Origin: Melastoma dodecandrum
Lineage: Eukaryota; Streptophyta; Magnoliopsida; Myrtales; Melastomataceae
Direction of reading: 5' to 3'
Assembly: GCA_029817715.1 (NCBI GenBank)
Contig: JARUPY010000387.1
Span: 4,402,001 to 4,466,000 of the forward strand
DNA length: 64,000 nt
Shown: positions 50,623 to 63,200 of the stretch, piece after piece
Layout of the letters: every line of letters begins with the position of its first letter
Position numbering within the stretch: position 1 is the first letter of the stretch
Program-made: the position numbers and the translations under genes
Notes under the pieces: model-generated
What the model saw: only the letters and a program-made list of their open reading frames with translations
Told to the model about the DNA's origin: nothing
Database searches by the model: none

Positions 50623-52953
50623 GTTAGCAAAGTGTGCTCATTTTCAAGATATATGATGTTTAGTTATCGGTCATTGCAGACAAGTTGTATTCTTAGAATT
50701 TTCTTTTGGTGCCTGGAATATGGATTTGGTGCTCAGGTTGGTTGGTCTTGTACTTTTCTGGCTCTGGTTAGCTGTTGGATATGTGAACCTTTAAAGGTGG
50801 TGTGGATCTTCTGAACGAGCATGGTACGACTCACAGCCCTGGCGCTGTTTTTGAACATTGGTGGCTTATGATCTACCAATGCTATTTTCACAGCACTTAC
50901 GCTGTCTCCAGGCGACAGCGAATGTGGCCTGCATCCCCTATGAACCTGTCATTGTCCTGGGGACGGTAGGGTTTGGATTTCCAGTCGTTTATGAGTTGTC
51001 CTTGATTCCAACTGCCGTCTCTTGATGTGTCTACTCTTCCCTGGCCATGTCCGCTGGAGGGATCAAAGCAGGGGAATGTTGTCGAATCCGGGGGCACATT
51101 CGCATCCTGCGGGTCCAAGGAAATGGTGCCGGCGCCGTGGTCATTTATCATCGACCGGAAAACGACGAAGCAAAGCAATTCGTCCCTACCGAAAGAAAAC
51201 TAATTCGCCATCAACGCAAGGATAATTACTAAACCATGCGCGGGACCACACCGAATCACAAGCACCTTTCAGCGCAATCGGGAGGAACTCAAAAAAGAGA
51301 AGGGAAGTCGCTGTGAAATGACGGGAATGTCCCTGCGCCCTTTCCCTCCTCTGCTTCAAAAAGGCCAAAAGAACCAGTTGCTTCCTTTCGCATCTCCTCT
51401 GCGCGCACATTCCTTATTCCTTCTTCCTCATCCTGAATCATCAAATTAATCATTTACTCTGCTGTGGGCTGCAATCACTCCCCCCCCCCCCCCCCCCCGC
51501 GTAGATTGCTCTCCTCTTTCTTCCCCAAACTGTAACGGAATTTTATCCTCTCATTTGGTCCGTTTCGTCTCTTTGTTGGTCATTGCTTATTTGAATTTCT
51601 TGCTTTCCTCGTTCTTCTCCTTGGTTCTTATTCCCTCTCCGTTTCCTACTCCCCCTCTGATGAAAGAGTATTCTGCTATCTATCGAAAACTCGTTATTAG
51701 TTGATTCCTTCCTACAGTACTGTTCGGGTTCTCCCTTCTTGGTTTCAGCAATGGTTGCCTTGACTTGACTCTTCGGTTTCGGATGATGGAACCGTCTTGA
51801 GTGTTTCCGGTCACCGACGGGATTATAGTTGATCTGGGTCCTATCTGATTACTGTGGATGACCTGGGTTTATTATAAAGGTGGGATCTTTTTCACGTGCG
51901 CGCCTGCGTGTGCTGTGCCCCCCTTTCCTGCAATTCTTTTGTTTATGGGTTTTTGAGGAAATGGCGCAGTGCATAAGAACATGGAGTTGGGTTTTGTTTA
52001 TGGTGGGGTCTAGTAAAAGAATGCCAGGATTCTTCTGCAGCATGTCGTCAGTAATTGTACTTTCTAATCTTATGTTTGTAGGGCTTAGTTTTAATAATAC
52101 TGACACCCTTTTCTTTTCTCTTGCAGGTGCCTTGCTGAAATTGTAGGACGACGGTTAAGTAATAGACTCTACAAGTCCAAATTTGTTGGTGAGTCCGATT
52201 CAGCATTTCTGTTGCAGAATTCTGGTTAAGTTCTTCTACGGTGCTTGTTAATGCTTGTTTTGCCGCCTTCCTTATTTTGATTATATCGACCGGATTAAAC
52301 TCGAACTGAATTGAACAATTATTTTGGTACATAAACTGGTACCTGGACTTTTCGGTTCTTCGGCAGCTCATTTGTAGACGCATCTTCTGCTTTGTTTTAC
52401 ATGAATCAGGACGTAGTGCATTTGATGGATGCTGGTCAAAGTATGGCTTAGTCTAATTCTATTTAGGATGGTCAGCCAAGGTAATGATATATTTGTCCCA
52501 AGCTAGCTGGTATTTCTTGTTTTTGTCATTTCTTGTTGGAAAATGTCAGAAGGATTTATTTCTGACTGGTTTTGTGGGGGTTCTGGCTAGCCCATTTGAT
52601 GCGTTGTTATTTTCTCTGTACTATTTTATTGATGATTAGAGAACATAATCAATTGGGTTTTACTATGTTTCCTGAAAGCTTCTTCCCTTTAGTATATCTC
52701 AAAGGGGCATCTTTAGTGCATTTGTTTTTAAAGTGGGTGAGGCTGTTGTCATGACAGACCTTTATCACAATATGCCTTTTCCCTTTATCTTCCTTTTCGC
52801 ACGAATGACATGAATGAACTGTCGAGTCTTTTGCTTCTCCCTTTAATTGAGGATGTTGATGTCTTTGTTCTTCTGGGATTCACAGGTTATGTATCAAACC
52901 GAGGAATTGTAGCTGATGTCATTGGTTGACAACTGTTTTTCTTTTGAGGACTG
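50623..52953. other. RS2Z 3' region, then promoter and long leader of the 934-residue coiled-coil gene
   Basis: A C19 run lies at 51480-51498. From about 51500 the DNA looks like a pyrimidine-rich leader with one or more leader introns before the ATG at 52954 (for example a possible acceptor CTTGCAG near 52122-52128). The minus frame 50897-51178 is fairly GC-rich but shows no domain I recognise. No separate gene is supported. Confidence 0.45.
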
Positions 52954-55900
52954 ATGAAGAAGCTCTTCTTTTTCCGTTCATCCGCTCCAAGCAACACAGA
53001 CCGGAAAGGTTCTGCCGACAGGTCAGTTGGCCATGAAGTGGAAAAGTATGAACACATTTATCAGAGCCCCAGGCGTTCATTCTCCAAATCACGCCACCAA
53101 GCTTCTGATAGCACGAGCTCAAGTAATCAATCAGGGTCAGCTCTGAAGAGGAGCCGCTCGCTGACATCTGCCGCTTTCCTAGGAGATGGCTTCGAGCAAG
53201 GCAGGTTGTCCCCCTTGAAGGATCTTAATAGATCACCGGCTCGTCAGACTCTTGAACCTTCATTTGGGTGAGGGTGTTTCACTGTTATTTGATTCGCATT
53301 GTCCTCTGTTTCATCTCTTTGGAGACCTGATTTTCCTTTTTGGGGTTTTTTGCTGCAGTAGCCGGAAGTCTATCCCTGAGAAGCAATCAAAGAGCAAACA
53401 ATCCGAAGATGGAGCTTTTAGAGGTAGACATGGACCTATAAAATCTGGATCTGCTGGTTCTCCCAAGCTTAACTATGATTCATCAGGGTACTCTTCCAGT
53501 AGCTCTGGTTATGTCTCCAGTAGGGTGGTTGATAGATACATCGAGGGCGAGCAGCATCAAGATAAGGTCAGACCCAGAGAAACTTGTCTGAATGCTCCTG
53601 CTGGCAAGGGCAGTGGGATTTCTTGTTCAGGGGCCGCCAGATATACGGCGCCATCTTCTCCATCTGATTACTGCAAAAGCAAGTTCAACTCTCATTCCGT
53701 CAGAGAAACCAAAGGTTCTTTCCTTCACCTTAGGTCGAGAGACTGGGCAAAGAGTGGTTTTGGTCATGAATCTCCCCGGACGCTTGCAAAGAACGTCATG
53801 GAGCGACTTACTCAGACAACTACTTTCCCGAAAGCCAATTTTGACAATATTGAGCGTGGAATTCCTATCACAATTCGTGATGTTTACAGTGGTTCTTCTG
53901 ATAAATGTTTTGATCGGAACCCCGATGTGGGTAGTCCAAAAGGTATACCCATGAGTGAGCCTTATGCTGCAAAATTCCCGGTCAACGATGAAGGTAGCTT
54001 CCGTACAAGAAAGTACGGGGATCTTGGTTCTCAGGAATTCAAGGACGACCTGGATGTGGAGCTTCGAGCAAGACATAATGAAGCCAGGGTCAGGGTAGCA
54101 CTATTCTCTGAAGAACTGCAGGATGATCAATTCCTTCAGGATTTCAACCGGGATGTGCCGACGTTCATGAGGACTTTTAGAAACCTTTCTGAAGAAAGGC
54201 TAAGTTTAGCGGCTGAGGTTGTCGACCTTCTTCAATCTTGGATAACCGATAGGTCATCTGGCAGGGAAGAGCTTAGAATGACAAAAGCAGAACTACAGTT
54301 GCAGAACAGGAGACTCGAGAAAGAGAAGAAAGAACTGCAGTTGGGCTTGGAGAAGGAACTAGACAGAAGGTCAAGTGACTGGTCATGCAAGCTCGAGAAA
54401 ATTCAACTAGAAGAACAGAGGCTTCGGGAACGTGTCAGGGAGCTAGCCGAGGAGAACGTGTTGATTCAGAGGGAGGTCTGTTCAATCAACGAAAGGGATT
54501 TGGAAAGCCGGAGTTTAGTTTCTTGCTCGGAGCAACAAATCGGTGAAATGAAGGCCAGGGTCGAGGAATTTAGCCAAAAGAATCGAGATCTGCAGCAAGA
54601 CCTCTCTGACATACGAGAGAAGTTCCAAACGGCTGAGGAGACTGGAGAACAAATGAAACGGAATTTTATTGAGAAGGAGAGGGAGTGCAAGGAGTTACAC
54701 AAATCTATAACAAGATTATCAATTACTTGTAGCGACCAACAAAAAACAATTGAAGGGCTTCGACGAGGACTAGATGAAACTGGTGGGACCCTGCAAACCC
54801 CTAAAACAGTTGATGGTCAAGTTTCGAAAATGAGGATGGAGATTGTGAGATTAACCGGAGTAGAACTTTCTCTGAGGAAAGAACTTGAAGCGAATAGACG
54901 AGAGCTGGATTGCCTTCGACGTGAGAACATTAGCCTCTTGGGCCGCCTCAAAGGCAATGGTGATGATTATGGGGCTTCCCTACACCATATGAACGAGGAA
55001 ATGAATTCTCGTGTTGGTTCCTTGCAGAGCGATGCATTGTTTACACTTAATCATGCCACTGAACTGTGCACCAAGATTCTAGAGTTTGTCAAATCGAGAC
55101 ACGGAAAACATGAGTTGACAAATCAGGGGATAGAAGCTATCCAGTTTAGCTTGGACGGGCAATACATTGTCGAGGCCGATATGAAACTTCAGGGAATAAA
55201 GCGTAAAGCTGAGAATCTGACAATGAGCTTCCAGACGATATCTAAATTGCTACAAGAGAAGGCCAAAGCATTCTCCTCCAAGTCTCGACGACAAGACATT
55301 GGTCATGATGATGAATCGCAACTGCTTCCGAGGCAGACCCCAGAGGTAACTTCCTGACTTTGTACAGTCCCTGATGAAGTACCATGGCAAATTGCTTTAT
55401 GGATCAGTAAAATGTAGGATGCTTTGGAATCCGAGCTTAAAGCAGAGAGCTTAATGACGAGGCTTCTGAAAGAAAAGCTCTACTCCAAAGAGCTGGAAGT
55501 GGAGCAGCTCCAAGCAGATTTGGCAACTGCAGTGAGAGCCGCGGACTGTGTTAAATCTGAAGTCCAGAACGCACTGGACAGCCTCTCCAGCATTACCCAC
55601 AAGCTGAAAGAGCTCGAGCTGCAGGTAAATCACTACATCACCTAGCCCTTTGTCACTACATCAGGTCGAACTGTCAAGCTGTGGACTGACATATTTTCTT
55701 CTTGGGTCTTTCCAGATGCGTAAGAAGGATGAGAAGATACTGCAGTTGGAGATCCAGGTGGATGAATCTATGAGGGAACTGAACATGATGAAGGGAGTCC
55801 TTCCAAAGGTTTCCCAAGAGAGGGACCAGATGTGGCAGGACAACATGATCCTGAGCTCCGAGGTGGATGCCCTCAGGAAGAAGATTGACGAACTAGACGA

Positions 55901-56012
55901 GGTTGTCCATGAGAAGGAAGGCCAGATCTCCATCTTGACTGATGCCCTCCGTAATAAGCCGACGAATCTCCTCGACAGCCCAGATTTTCCCCATGGCTTG
56001 ACGCTCCCTTGA
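52954..56012 (+). CDS. Plant-specific coiled-coil protein (DUF7653 / At3g55060-like), 934 residues
   Basis: Function unknown; homologues are often labelled CAP-Gly-linker-like or DUF7653. Exons: 52954-53267, 53359-55345, 55418-55624, 55716-56012, GT-AG with closing phase, 934 residues. The N-terminus MKKLFFFRSSAPSN is the family start. Residues 1-250 are Ser-rich, basic and probably disordered (SPRRSFSKSRHQASDSTSSS). The segment LDVELRARHNEARVRVALFS (about 350) opens the conserved core, followed by long heptad-rich coiled coils (RLEKEKKELQLGLEKELDRR; LLKEKLYSKELEVEQLQADL; EKEGQISILTDALRNKP) to near the C-terminus. The start is the first ATG of the frame, preceded by in-frame stops. A cytoskeletal or membrane-tethering role is inference from the coiled coil alone. 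Confidence 0.9.
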
Positions 56013-56288
56013 ACTTATTCTCATGTTATTCTGTTGGGGCTGGGATTTCAAATGAAATCTTGGGTGATCTAATAAAGAACAACTCTTTCTGCATTATTAC
56101 TTGTCTTGCCACAAAATAGACATTCAAGCAAAAACGTCTACCAAAGCGGTACTTCCAAATGTATATTTATTTGTCTTTCGGCAGACCAGCAGTCTTACGC
56201 AGCAACTAGATTCACATTGGAATTAGGAACTCCACATGGAAAACGGCAGAATGAGGAACTTCTCGCCAATGGTTGATGTGGATTGAGT
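56013..56288. other. Convergent 3' ends of the coiled-coil and nitrilase-like genes
   Basis: The two stop codons are only about 275 bases apart, so the 3' untranslated regions probably meet or overlap. A poly(A)-signal-like AATAAAG occurs at about 56070 on the plus strand. Confidence 0.5.
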
Positions 56289-58719
56289 TCAAAGCAGTGC
56301 TGGTTTCCAAAATTCGACGGGCTTCCGATGCTGGGTTGCAGAGTAGACCAGAATAAGAATTCGCATGGAAGTTTGATCCTTGGGTAATTCTGACATGCAA
56401 TATGATTTTTATTACCTGGGCGATCGGCATCCTTGCTCGCACTGAGTCCAAGAATGATAAGTCAATGTCAGCCACAGCAATCCCAGTTGACAACCGGTCT
56501 GAAGCAGAATCACGAAAATCAGGAAGAGTAACAATGGTGATTGAGAAAGCAGAATCATGAAAATCAGGAAGTCACAATTGTGATTGAGAGATCATCCTCT
56601 TGACCACTCCGATATAGAAGTTAACAAAAGCTAGACTTGTCCTCACCGGGGAGACGACCAATCACGACACCCCAAGGATCGATGATTAGACTATCACCGA
56701 AGCTTTCCCGCTTTTCATTGTTTTTCCCAGCTTGTGCAGCAGCAATTACCTAAAATTTTGGGAAAAGGGATACAATCATCGATATGCAGTGTTGCCAGGT
56801 CAAACTTAAGAGGAAGTGTCTTTCATACATAGCATTGGGTTTCAACTGCCCGAGCTCGGAGGAGGACTTCCCAGTGCGCTTCTCCAGTTATTTTTGTGAA
56901 AGCTGAAGGGACCAGCAGGACCTACAGCAGATGAAAATTGATCAGGAGACGGATCAATCATGCATGAAAGGCAAAATGTGAAGATCCCCAGGGACCTGTG
57001 CATTGTGTTGAAATCTGAGATGTTGATAGACCTCCGGGAATCTCAGGTCGTAGCAGACTGTCAAACCTAAACGGCCTATGGGGCTGTCAACTGCTACTAA
57101 TTCCTTCCCTATAATGTATAAAAATTTTTCCAGTAGTTATATGTTGCTCAATAAATGAGCCACTGGTCCAACAACATGTTTAAAAATATATAGAGATTTC
57201 AACACAAGCTCGTAATGAAATGGGAGAAACGCATTGTCATGCGAGATCTAATAAAACACAAGTAAATACTCCATTATTTTTGCCTATTAGAGGTACCTGC
57301 TTCTGTGAAGGTGCTCTCTTTGTATGACCTTCCACCAGGAACATCCACATCAAACCTTTGAAGAAAGGGAAGGGGCCCATCAGATTTCAAAGTGAAAACT
57401 GGGAGGAAATAAAGGATGAAAAGAATTTGACGCACAAAAAGCTCCCAAAAAGCCTATAAGAATGAAAAGGAAACATGAACAACCCTGCACATCCAACAGG
57501 TAACATCAACTCATACTAAAAATGCAAAGCTTCAATTCCTCAGTCAAGTGACCAGACTAATGCAAATTAAAAATTTCCCAGAAGATATTCACTTTCATAG
57601 AGATTGCGCCATAATTCAAAAGAGCTGCAGCCAACGACGTACAAGTGAATCTTCCTGTATTTGCTCCTAATAATCCCGGCATCATCAATCACAACATGAG
57701 TGTTGCATAGATGGGCGCTATCTGATCCTGTTTCCTGAAAGCCTCCAAGGGACAACCAAATCTTTGATTCCCTGAAAATCTCATATAAAGAAAACCAACT
57801 CAGATATAAGAACCACATTCCGAAAGACACTTCACTCATCGCCAACAAAAACAATTGATCAAACAGTCCAGGAAGATAAGAATTCTGAAGGAATTACCTA
57901 GCAAGAGACTGGTATTGCTTCATAATAGGCCCGTCCAGTGGTTGGGCAATGCTAAGACTCTCACCGTCCTTAAGACCGATGTAGGAGAAACTCTCAGGAA
58001 AGCAAATCAACTTAGCTCCTGCAGATGCTGCTTCCTTCACCAATACAAAACCACAATTCTGTGTCAGACGACAGAAAAACGAAGAAGAAAAACGGAACAT
58101 TGCATAACCAAAACTCATATGTGCGCACCGAAATCAAAAGCAATTCGATCATGTAGGCATCCACACATGCTGGAAAAACTAGTCAACATCCGACAGCTCG
58201 AAATTCATTCTAAATTGGAGTTTATGCCAAACAAGTTATTCAAATCCGAAACCATTCCCATTGGCAACACAACAAGCGACCACCTTCATCATCACTACCG
58301 TCAGTCATACGTATAATGACGACCCAATCTTCGACAACGAGTTTGGATAATCAGTATACGCTACACAACGATCATTTTCCACAAAAGTTTCGAACACGAT
58401 ACACAATCCTCAGCTCACAATCAGAGAAACGTGAGAGAGACACTTCGACGATCACCTTGACGAGGCGGGAGCAGGTGGCAAAGTTGGCGGCGAGGTCGTT
58501 GATGGAGGTCATCTGAGCCACAGCGACGCGCGCCGAGCCCGCCGTCGCGGCCATGGTCAGCTCGGAGGATATCCGGGCTGCGGGAAGCGGCCTCCCTGGA
58601 ACTACGCCGGCTGGGAAACGACGGTAGCGGAGGCGGAGGAAATCGCGATGGGGGGGCGGCGGGGAAGACGTTGTGTGACCACGAAGGGCGTTGACCATAG
58701 TCAACGGGAGATAACCCAA
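56289..58719 (-). CDS. Nitrilase-like deaminated-glutathione amidase (Nit1 type), plastid and/or cytosolic
   Basis: Hydrolyses deaminated glutathione, a side product of transaminases, as a metabolite-repair enzyme; the Arabidopsis counterpart is At4g08790. Nine exons on the minus strand: 58456-58719, 57898-58034, 57643-57771, 57297-57355, 56996-57108, 56829-56921, 56647-56749, 56416-56498, 56289-56330, all phase-consistent. Up to 340 residues result. The carbon-nitrogen hydrolase triad is visible: Glu102 ([11 protein letters not shown]), Lys174 (KYRKIHLF) and Cys215 ([10 protein letters not shown]). The C-terminus [13 protein letters not shown] comes from a tiny last exon, which the simple open frame misses. 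Starts at 58719 or 58698 give an Arg/Pro/Ser-rich transit-peptide-like extension; the ATG at 58554 would give a 285-residue cytosolic form starting [14 protein letters not shown]. Confidence 0.93.
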
Positions 58720-59526
58720 AGGGATAATATTAACAAATATACTTATACAAACTAATCATGGGGGTTAATTAACAGATAGAATATGGGTGACTAATCACTT
58801 GATTAGGCATAATTCATCACTCCAACTCCAATTTGGTTTTATTCCCTTGTCATTGTAATTCCAACGCAGAAAAACCAACGGAGAAAAAATAGAACAAGGA
58901 AAAAAAATCCCATCTCTATGTGTTCTTTCTGTCTCTCTGAATTGACTGGAAAAATATATTATTTTTTTGAAGTTTTGCTGCGACCGATCGATCAATCAGA
59001 AAAGGAAGAAACTTTTCTGGACGTCCTTTTTATCGCCAAAAAGGTTTCTTTTTTCGAACCCGTCACAGGGATTCCAGGATTCTTGATCTTGTCGTTTTTC
59101 TTTTTGAATTTTTGTATTTTTTTTTTCTTGGGGGATCTGGGATTGTCTAGTTCCTTCTCTTGACTTGCGTCGATCGCGCGCTTTTTTTTATTTTCTTTTT
59201 ATTTTTTAGTTGGGTCAATTTTCGATGCATTCTGCGTTACACGCGGCGAGAGCGAGGGGAAAGCTTGCTGAGGGGATCATTGGCTTTTATTTTGATGGTA
59301 TGGGGTTATGGTGTTTTCAGGGCGATCTGGGCTGTTTCATGGGCGATGGAGTTGCGATGAGTAAAGGGAATGATTCTGATGCACTTTGGTGGTTTTTTTT
59401 TCTGTTTCTGCAGGTTAATGTGATTTGGGAATTGTTTATAGATTGAAGGAGAAGCGTGTTTGGGATTTGATTGCTGTTGTTGGCTGGTTTTATATGGGAG
59501 GAAGAAATTAGTGAGTTATGTAAGTT
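58720..59526. other. Divergent promoter region of the nitrilase-like and PP2C genes
   Basis: About 800 bases separate the two divergent start codons. The right part (about 58900-59526) is T-rich and has the look of a 5' leader with an intron for the PP2C. No separate gene is seen. Confidence 0.5.
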
Positions 59527-61252
59527 ATGGTAACCAGTTCTTTGATGAAATATGTATCCCCTTGCTGGAAGGCGTCTGCTGGGGGTGACAGTGCGAGTGG
59601 AGATGCCGCCGGTCATTCTGACGGATTGTTGTGGTATAAAGACTTGGGGAATCATGCCTGCGGAGAATTCTCCATGGGCGTGATTCAGGCCAACAGTTTG
59701 TTAGAGGATCAGAGTCAACTTGAGACGGGTCCGATGAGTTTACTGAATTCTGGTCCTCAGGGAACTTTTGTTGGAGTTTATGATGGTCATGGCGGGCCTG
59801 AAGCTTCTCGGTTCGTGAACGACCGGCTGTTCAAAAATCTTAGGAGTATGAATGCCCCTCTTTTAGCACTATCCTTATTACTTATGTTGTTTCAGATCGA
59901 TTGCTGCTAAAATTCTATTTTTTCCATTGAAATTGTGTAATGTTGATGCCATCAAACTATCTTTTCTTGAAATGCTGTCGCCAAGTTTCAATATCTGTTA
60001 TTTTACGCTTGACTCGAATGATGTGCTAGTGACTTGATGCAGAATATACGTCGGAGAACCAGGGAATGTCTGCTGAGGTCATTAAGAAAGCATTTCTGGT
60101 CACGGAGGAGGAATTTTTGTCCTTAATTAAGAAGCAATGGCTGACCAAGCCTCAAATTGCTTCTGTTGGATCGTGTTGTTTGGTGGGTGTCATATGTGGT
60201 GGCCAGCTATACATTGCGAATGCAGGAGACTCGAGAGTGGTGTTGGGGAAATGTGATAAGACCTCGGAAGAGGTTAAGGCAATTTAATTGTCATCTGAGC
60301 ACAATGCTTCTCTCGAATCTGTGAGAGAAGAATTGCGTCTTTTGCATCCCAATGATCCCCGCATTGTTGTTTTAAAGCACAAGGTGTGGCGTGTAAAGGG
60401 TTTAATTCAGGTATGCCTCGTCAAAAATAATGGTGCGGAATATAATAATTATGTAGTTATTGATTATGAGGTTGACATCTTAAGGATAGCAGTAGTTCCT
60501 TGGTCCTTGGCTTCATTACTTCGTCTGTAATATTGAGCTGTTTGAAGTTACTTTGCGGAAAACGTTTTGTAAATGTTGAACCTTTGGTCATTTTTCCAGG
60601 TATCAAGGTCTATAGGAGATGCCTACTTGAAGAAGGCAGAGTTTAATAAAGAACCTCGCTTAGCAAAGTTTCGACTACCAGAACCATTTGATACCCCAAT
60701 TTTGAGAGCAGAGCCAGCGATAGCGGAGCAAAATATATGCCCCGAAGATCAGTTCCTGATATTCGCTGCCGATGGACTATGGGAACAATTGAGTAACCAA
60801 GAGGCAGTTGACATTGTCAACAGCGGTCCGCGCAACGTACGGTTTAAATAAGCTTTTATGTTTTTCTTAATTGATGTTGTATGTGTTCGGAGGAGGGTTT
60901 GTTACTTTCATTGATTTAATCCATTGAAATCTGGGTTTCTGTTTCGAGCTGTAAGGTTCTATGGTTAGATTTCTAGGGGGTTGCTCTTGAATGCTTGGTC
61001 TGAGTTTTAGCCTCCATGCAGGGTGTTGCCAAGAAGTTACTGAAAGCCGCTCTACACGAAGCAGCAAAGAAAAGAGAAATGCGATACTCTGACCTAAAGA
61101 AGATAGATCGAGGGGTCAGGAGGCATTTTCACGACGACATCACAGTCATAGTTTTATTCCTCGATTACCACTTGGTCAGTCAAAGCTCCTGGCAAGGGCC
61201 CTTGCTTTCGGTGAGAGGAGCCAGCGGCGTCTCCTCAAACATCAAGACCTGA
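59527..61252 (+). pseudogene. Clade-D protein phosphatase 2C with an in-frame stop codon
   Basis: PP2C clade-D enzymes dephosphorylate plasma-membrane H+-ATPases and are held off by SAUR proteins during cell expansion. Exons: 59527-59845, 60043-60410, 60600-60836, 61022-61252; phases close and would give 384 codons, the family length. Landmarks are [37 protein letters not shown] (metal Asp86), [59 protein letters not shown] (Asp287) and [12 protein letters not shown] (Asp346/347). At codon 188 (60285-60287) the frame reads TAA where the family has Gln (EVKAI-stop-LSSEHN). Everything after it is still in frame and well conserved. As written, only 187 residues would be made, without the metal-binding Asp287 and Asp347. 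Either a recent knockout, a segregating allele, or a sequence error. Confidence 0.9.
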
Positions 61253-62460
61253 CTCAGGCACAAAGGTTCTGAATCCCGCGCAGCTTGTTCTTTGAGCCTT
61301 GCTTCCTCTTCCATCTGCCTTTGATTTTTACTCAGATCCTCGATTTCCGCAGGTTTGAGTCGCTGCTTTTCAACGATGGCCGAAATTTTGAACTGACCTG
61401 CGGTTTCCCCATTTTGCTGCCTCTCCGACTATTTTGCAAGTGCAGTTCATCCCATTGCACTAGTTAATGTCGGAGGGCAGTGTGTGTTTGCAGTAAAAGT
61501 GGAAGAGTATTCATTCAATTCAACGGGAAGAACTCGATACTAAAGACTGTCCGGAAGAGTTTCTGTCGGAAAACCAGACCAGAGAGAGAGGGCATCAAAA
61601 ACATTTCTTGAGTAGTTTGGAACATGATTATTGCTACAATAAACAAAAAAGAATGAATTTCCACGCGCACACACTAACACTATTATTATTCATTACATTG
61701 GTCCATCCCAGTGTCTCCTGAAAAACATAGTTTAACCATTAAAAAGAAGGTAATGAAATTGACGACCTCTTTATTAATATCCGATCACCTCCACATTCTA
61801 TTCTACCTCACCGTAATTTTCATTTTTCAGTCCTCTCCATGGATTATACTATCTCTCTATAAGTAAATCCTCTCCTGTTATTTTTTTTTATTTGTTTTGT
61901 TTTATTAATATTTCAATTATAGTTAATTACAAAATTGTGTAAAAATTATGAGAAGGAGGACTAAATTGTTATGCTTTATCGGAGGTATTATACTGTATAA
62001 TAATGATGGATTCTATTATGATAGAGATCCTAAGGTTATTATTTAGCTGTATACGAGAGGGTGCAAATTGATTCATATTATCAAAGATGAGTTGGATATT
62101 TATCTGAATTAATATTCATTGGAAGTATAGCTCGTAAATCACAATGCATATACATGTGAAATTCCACTAGAACAATAGATCAAAGTCTTATGACGATGAG
62201 TACTGGCCTTGGTTATACAATATTCGAGAGAAAGCTGCAACACAGTTTTGAAGGGTGCAAGACATTTACGTAGCTGCACTCGTCAATATACCACTGCATT
62301 AAGCATTTTGAACAATGCAGAATCGATGCTACGGTTGCTATTTTCAACTATGAAGTTCATACAAGCTTTGCTTTACCACTTTTGAGCAAGGCTAAATTGT
62401 GTGCTAATAATTATAAAGTCTACAATGTCAATTGCAACATAAAAACATTCATGATTACAT
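61253..62460. other. AT-rich spacer after the PP2C
   Basis: The PP2C 3' region runs to about 61500, then AT-rich DNA. No coding region recognised. Confidence 0.45.
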
Positions 62461-62469
62461 GTGCAGTTT

Positions 62470-63200
62470 AACAACACTCTATTTGGATGCTACAGATCGC
62501 ACGATACATTGTTATATTCATTTATATATTCTTTAGCTTTTAGGGCATATCCTATTTTAGTCTTATGTTTTCTACCACTATTGGAGGACATTGAGGAAGA
62601 TGGTCGTTACACTTGGGGTAATGCAAATTTATATATGGTTTCATTGTTACTTGTGTGTGAAGACCTGTCGTTACAAGCTATATGGTAATGCTAGTTCATT
62701 AAGCTTGTTATAAGTTTGGTCTTGAAATATTTCCACACTCGCTCTAGTTAAGTGAAGACTTGTTATGCTCAACACACAATTAGCAGCTCGATGGGCACGA
62801 AGTTTAATGTAATTGACACTACCACTCTTGTATTTTACGGTATCGAATATACTTTGATATGCAAAGGCATTTGAAAGTATTTGTACTTTATAAGTATCTT
62901 CATTTCTTAATATATTATTACTAATTCGTAGATGTATGTATGAGTTGTATGGATGCTTTATATAAAAGACGTTTGGAACGCACAGTCGGCCTGCTACTTA
63001 TCAAGAAGGGAAGTTTGGCATACTAAGAGTCCACTTATTTGTTGTGGCATAGTGCAGATGCATCAACCTGAACAAGTATTTCAACAGTTTGACGGTATTC
63101 AATACAACCATTTGTGTATTTGATTGATAGTTGCATGATGTTAGCCTTCATGAGAAGTCAGAAACATATTGGAATGCCTTTTATGATGCGCATGTTATCC
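62470..63200 (+). pseudogene. Second plant mobile domain remnant
   Basis: Broken frames give LLPLLEDIEEDGRYTWGNAN (62560-62625), matching the PMD block that reads like pLleDldeigkYnWGsA in the family, and later QMHQPEQVFQQFDGIQ (63055-63105), matching the C-terminal MYMPERVLRQFG-like block. Stops and frame changes abound. It is more decayed than the copy at 44.9 kb and is plus-strand too. Confidence 0.5.

Noticed and set aside
56212..56415. Read-through C-terminus of the nitrilase-like protein
   Set aside because: A proper donor at 56416 and a last exon at 56289-56330 encoding [13 protein letters not shown] match the family tail; the read-through does not.
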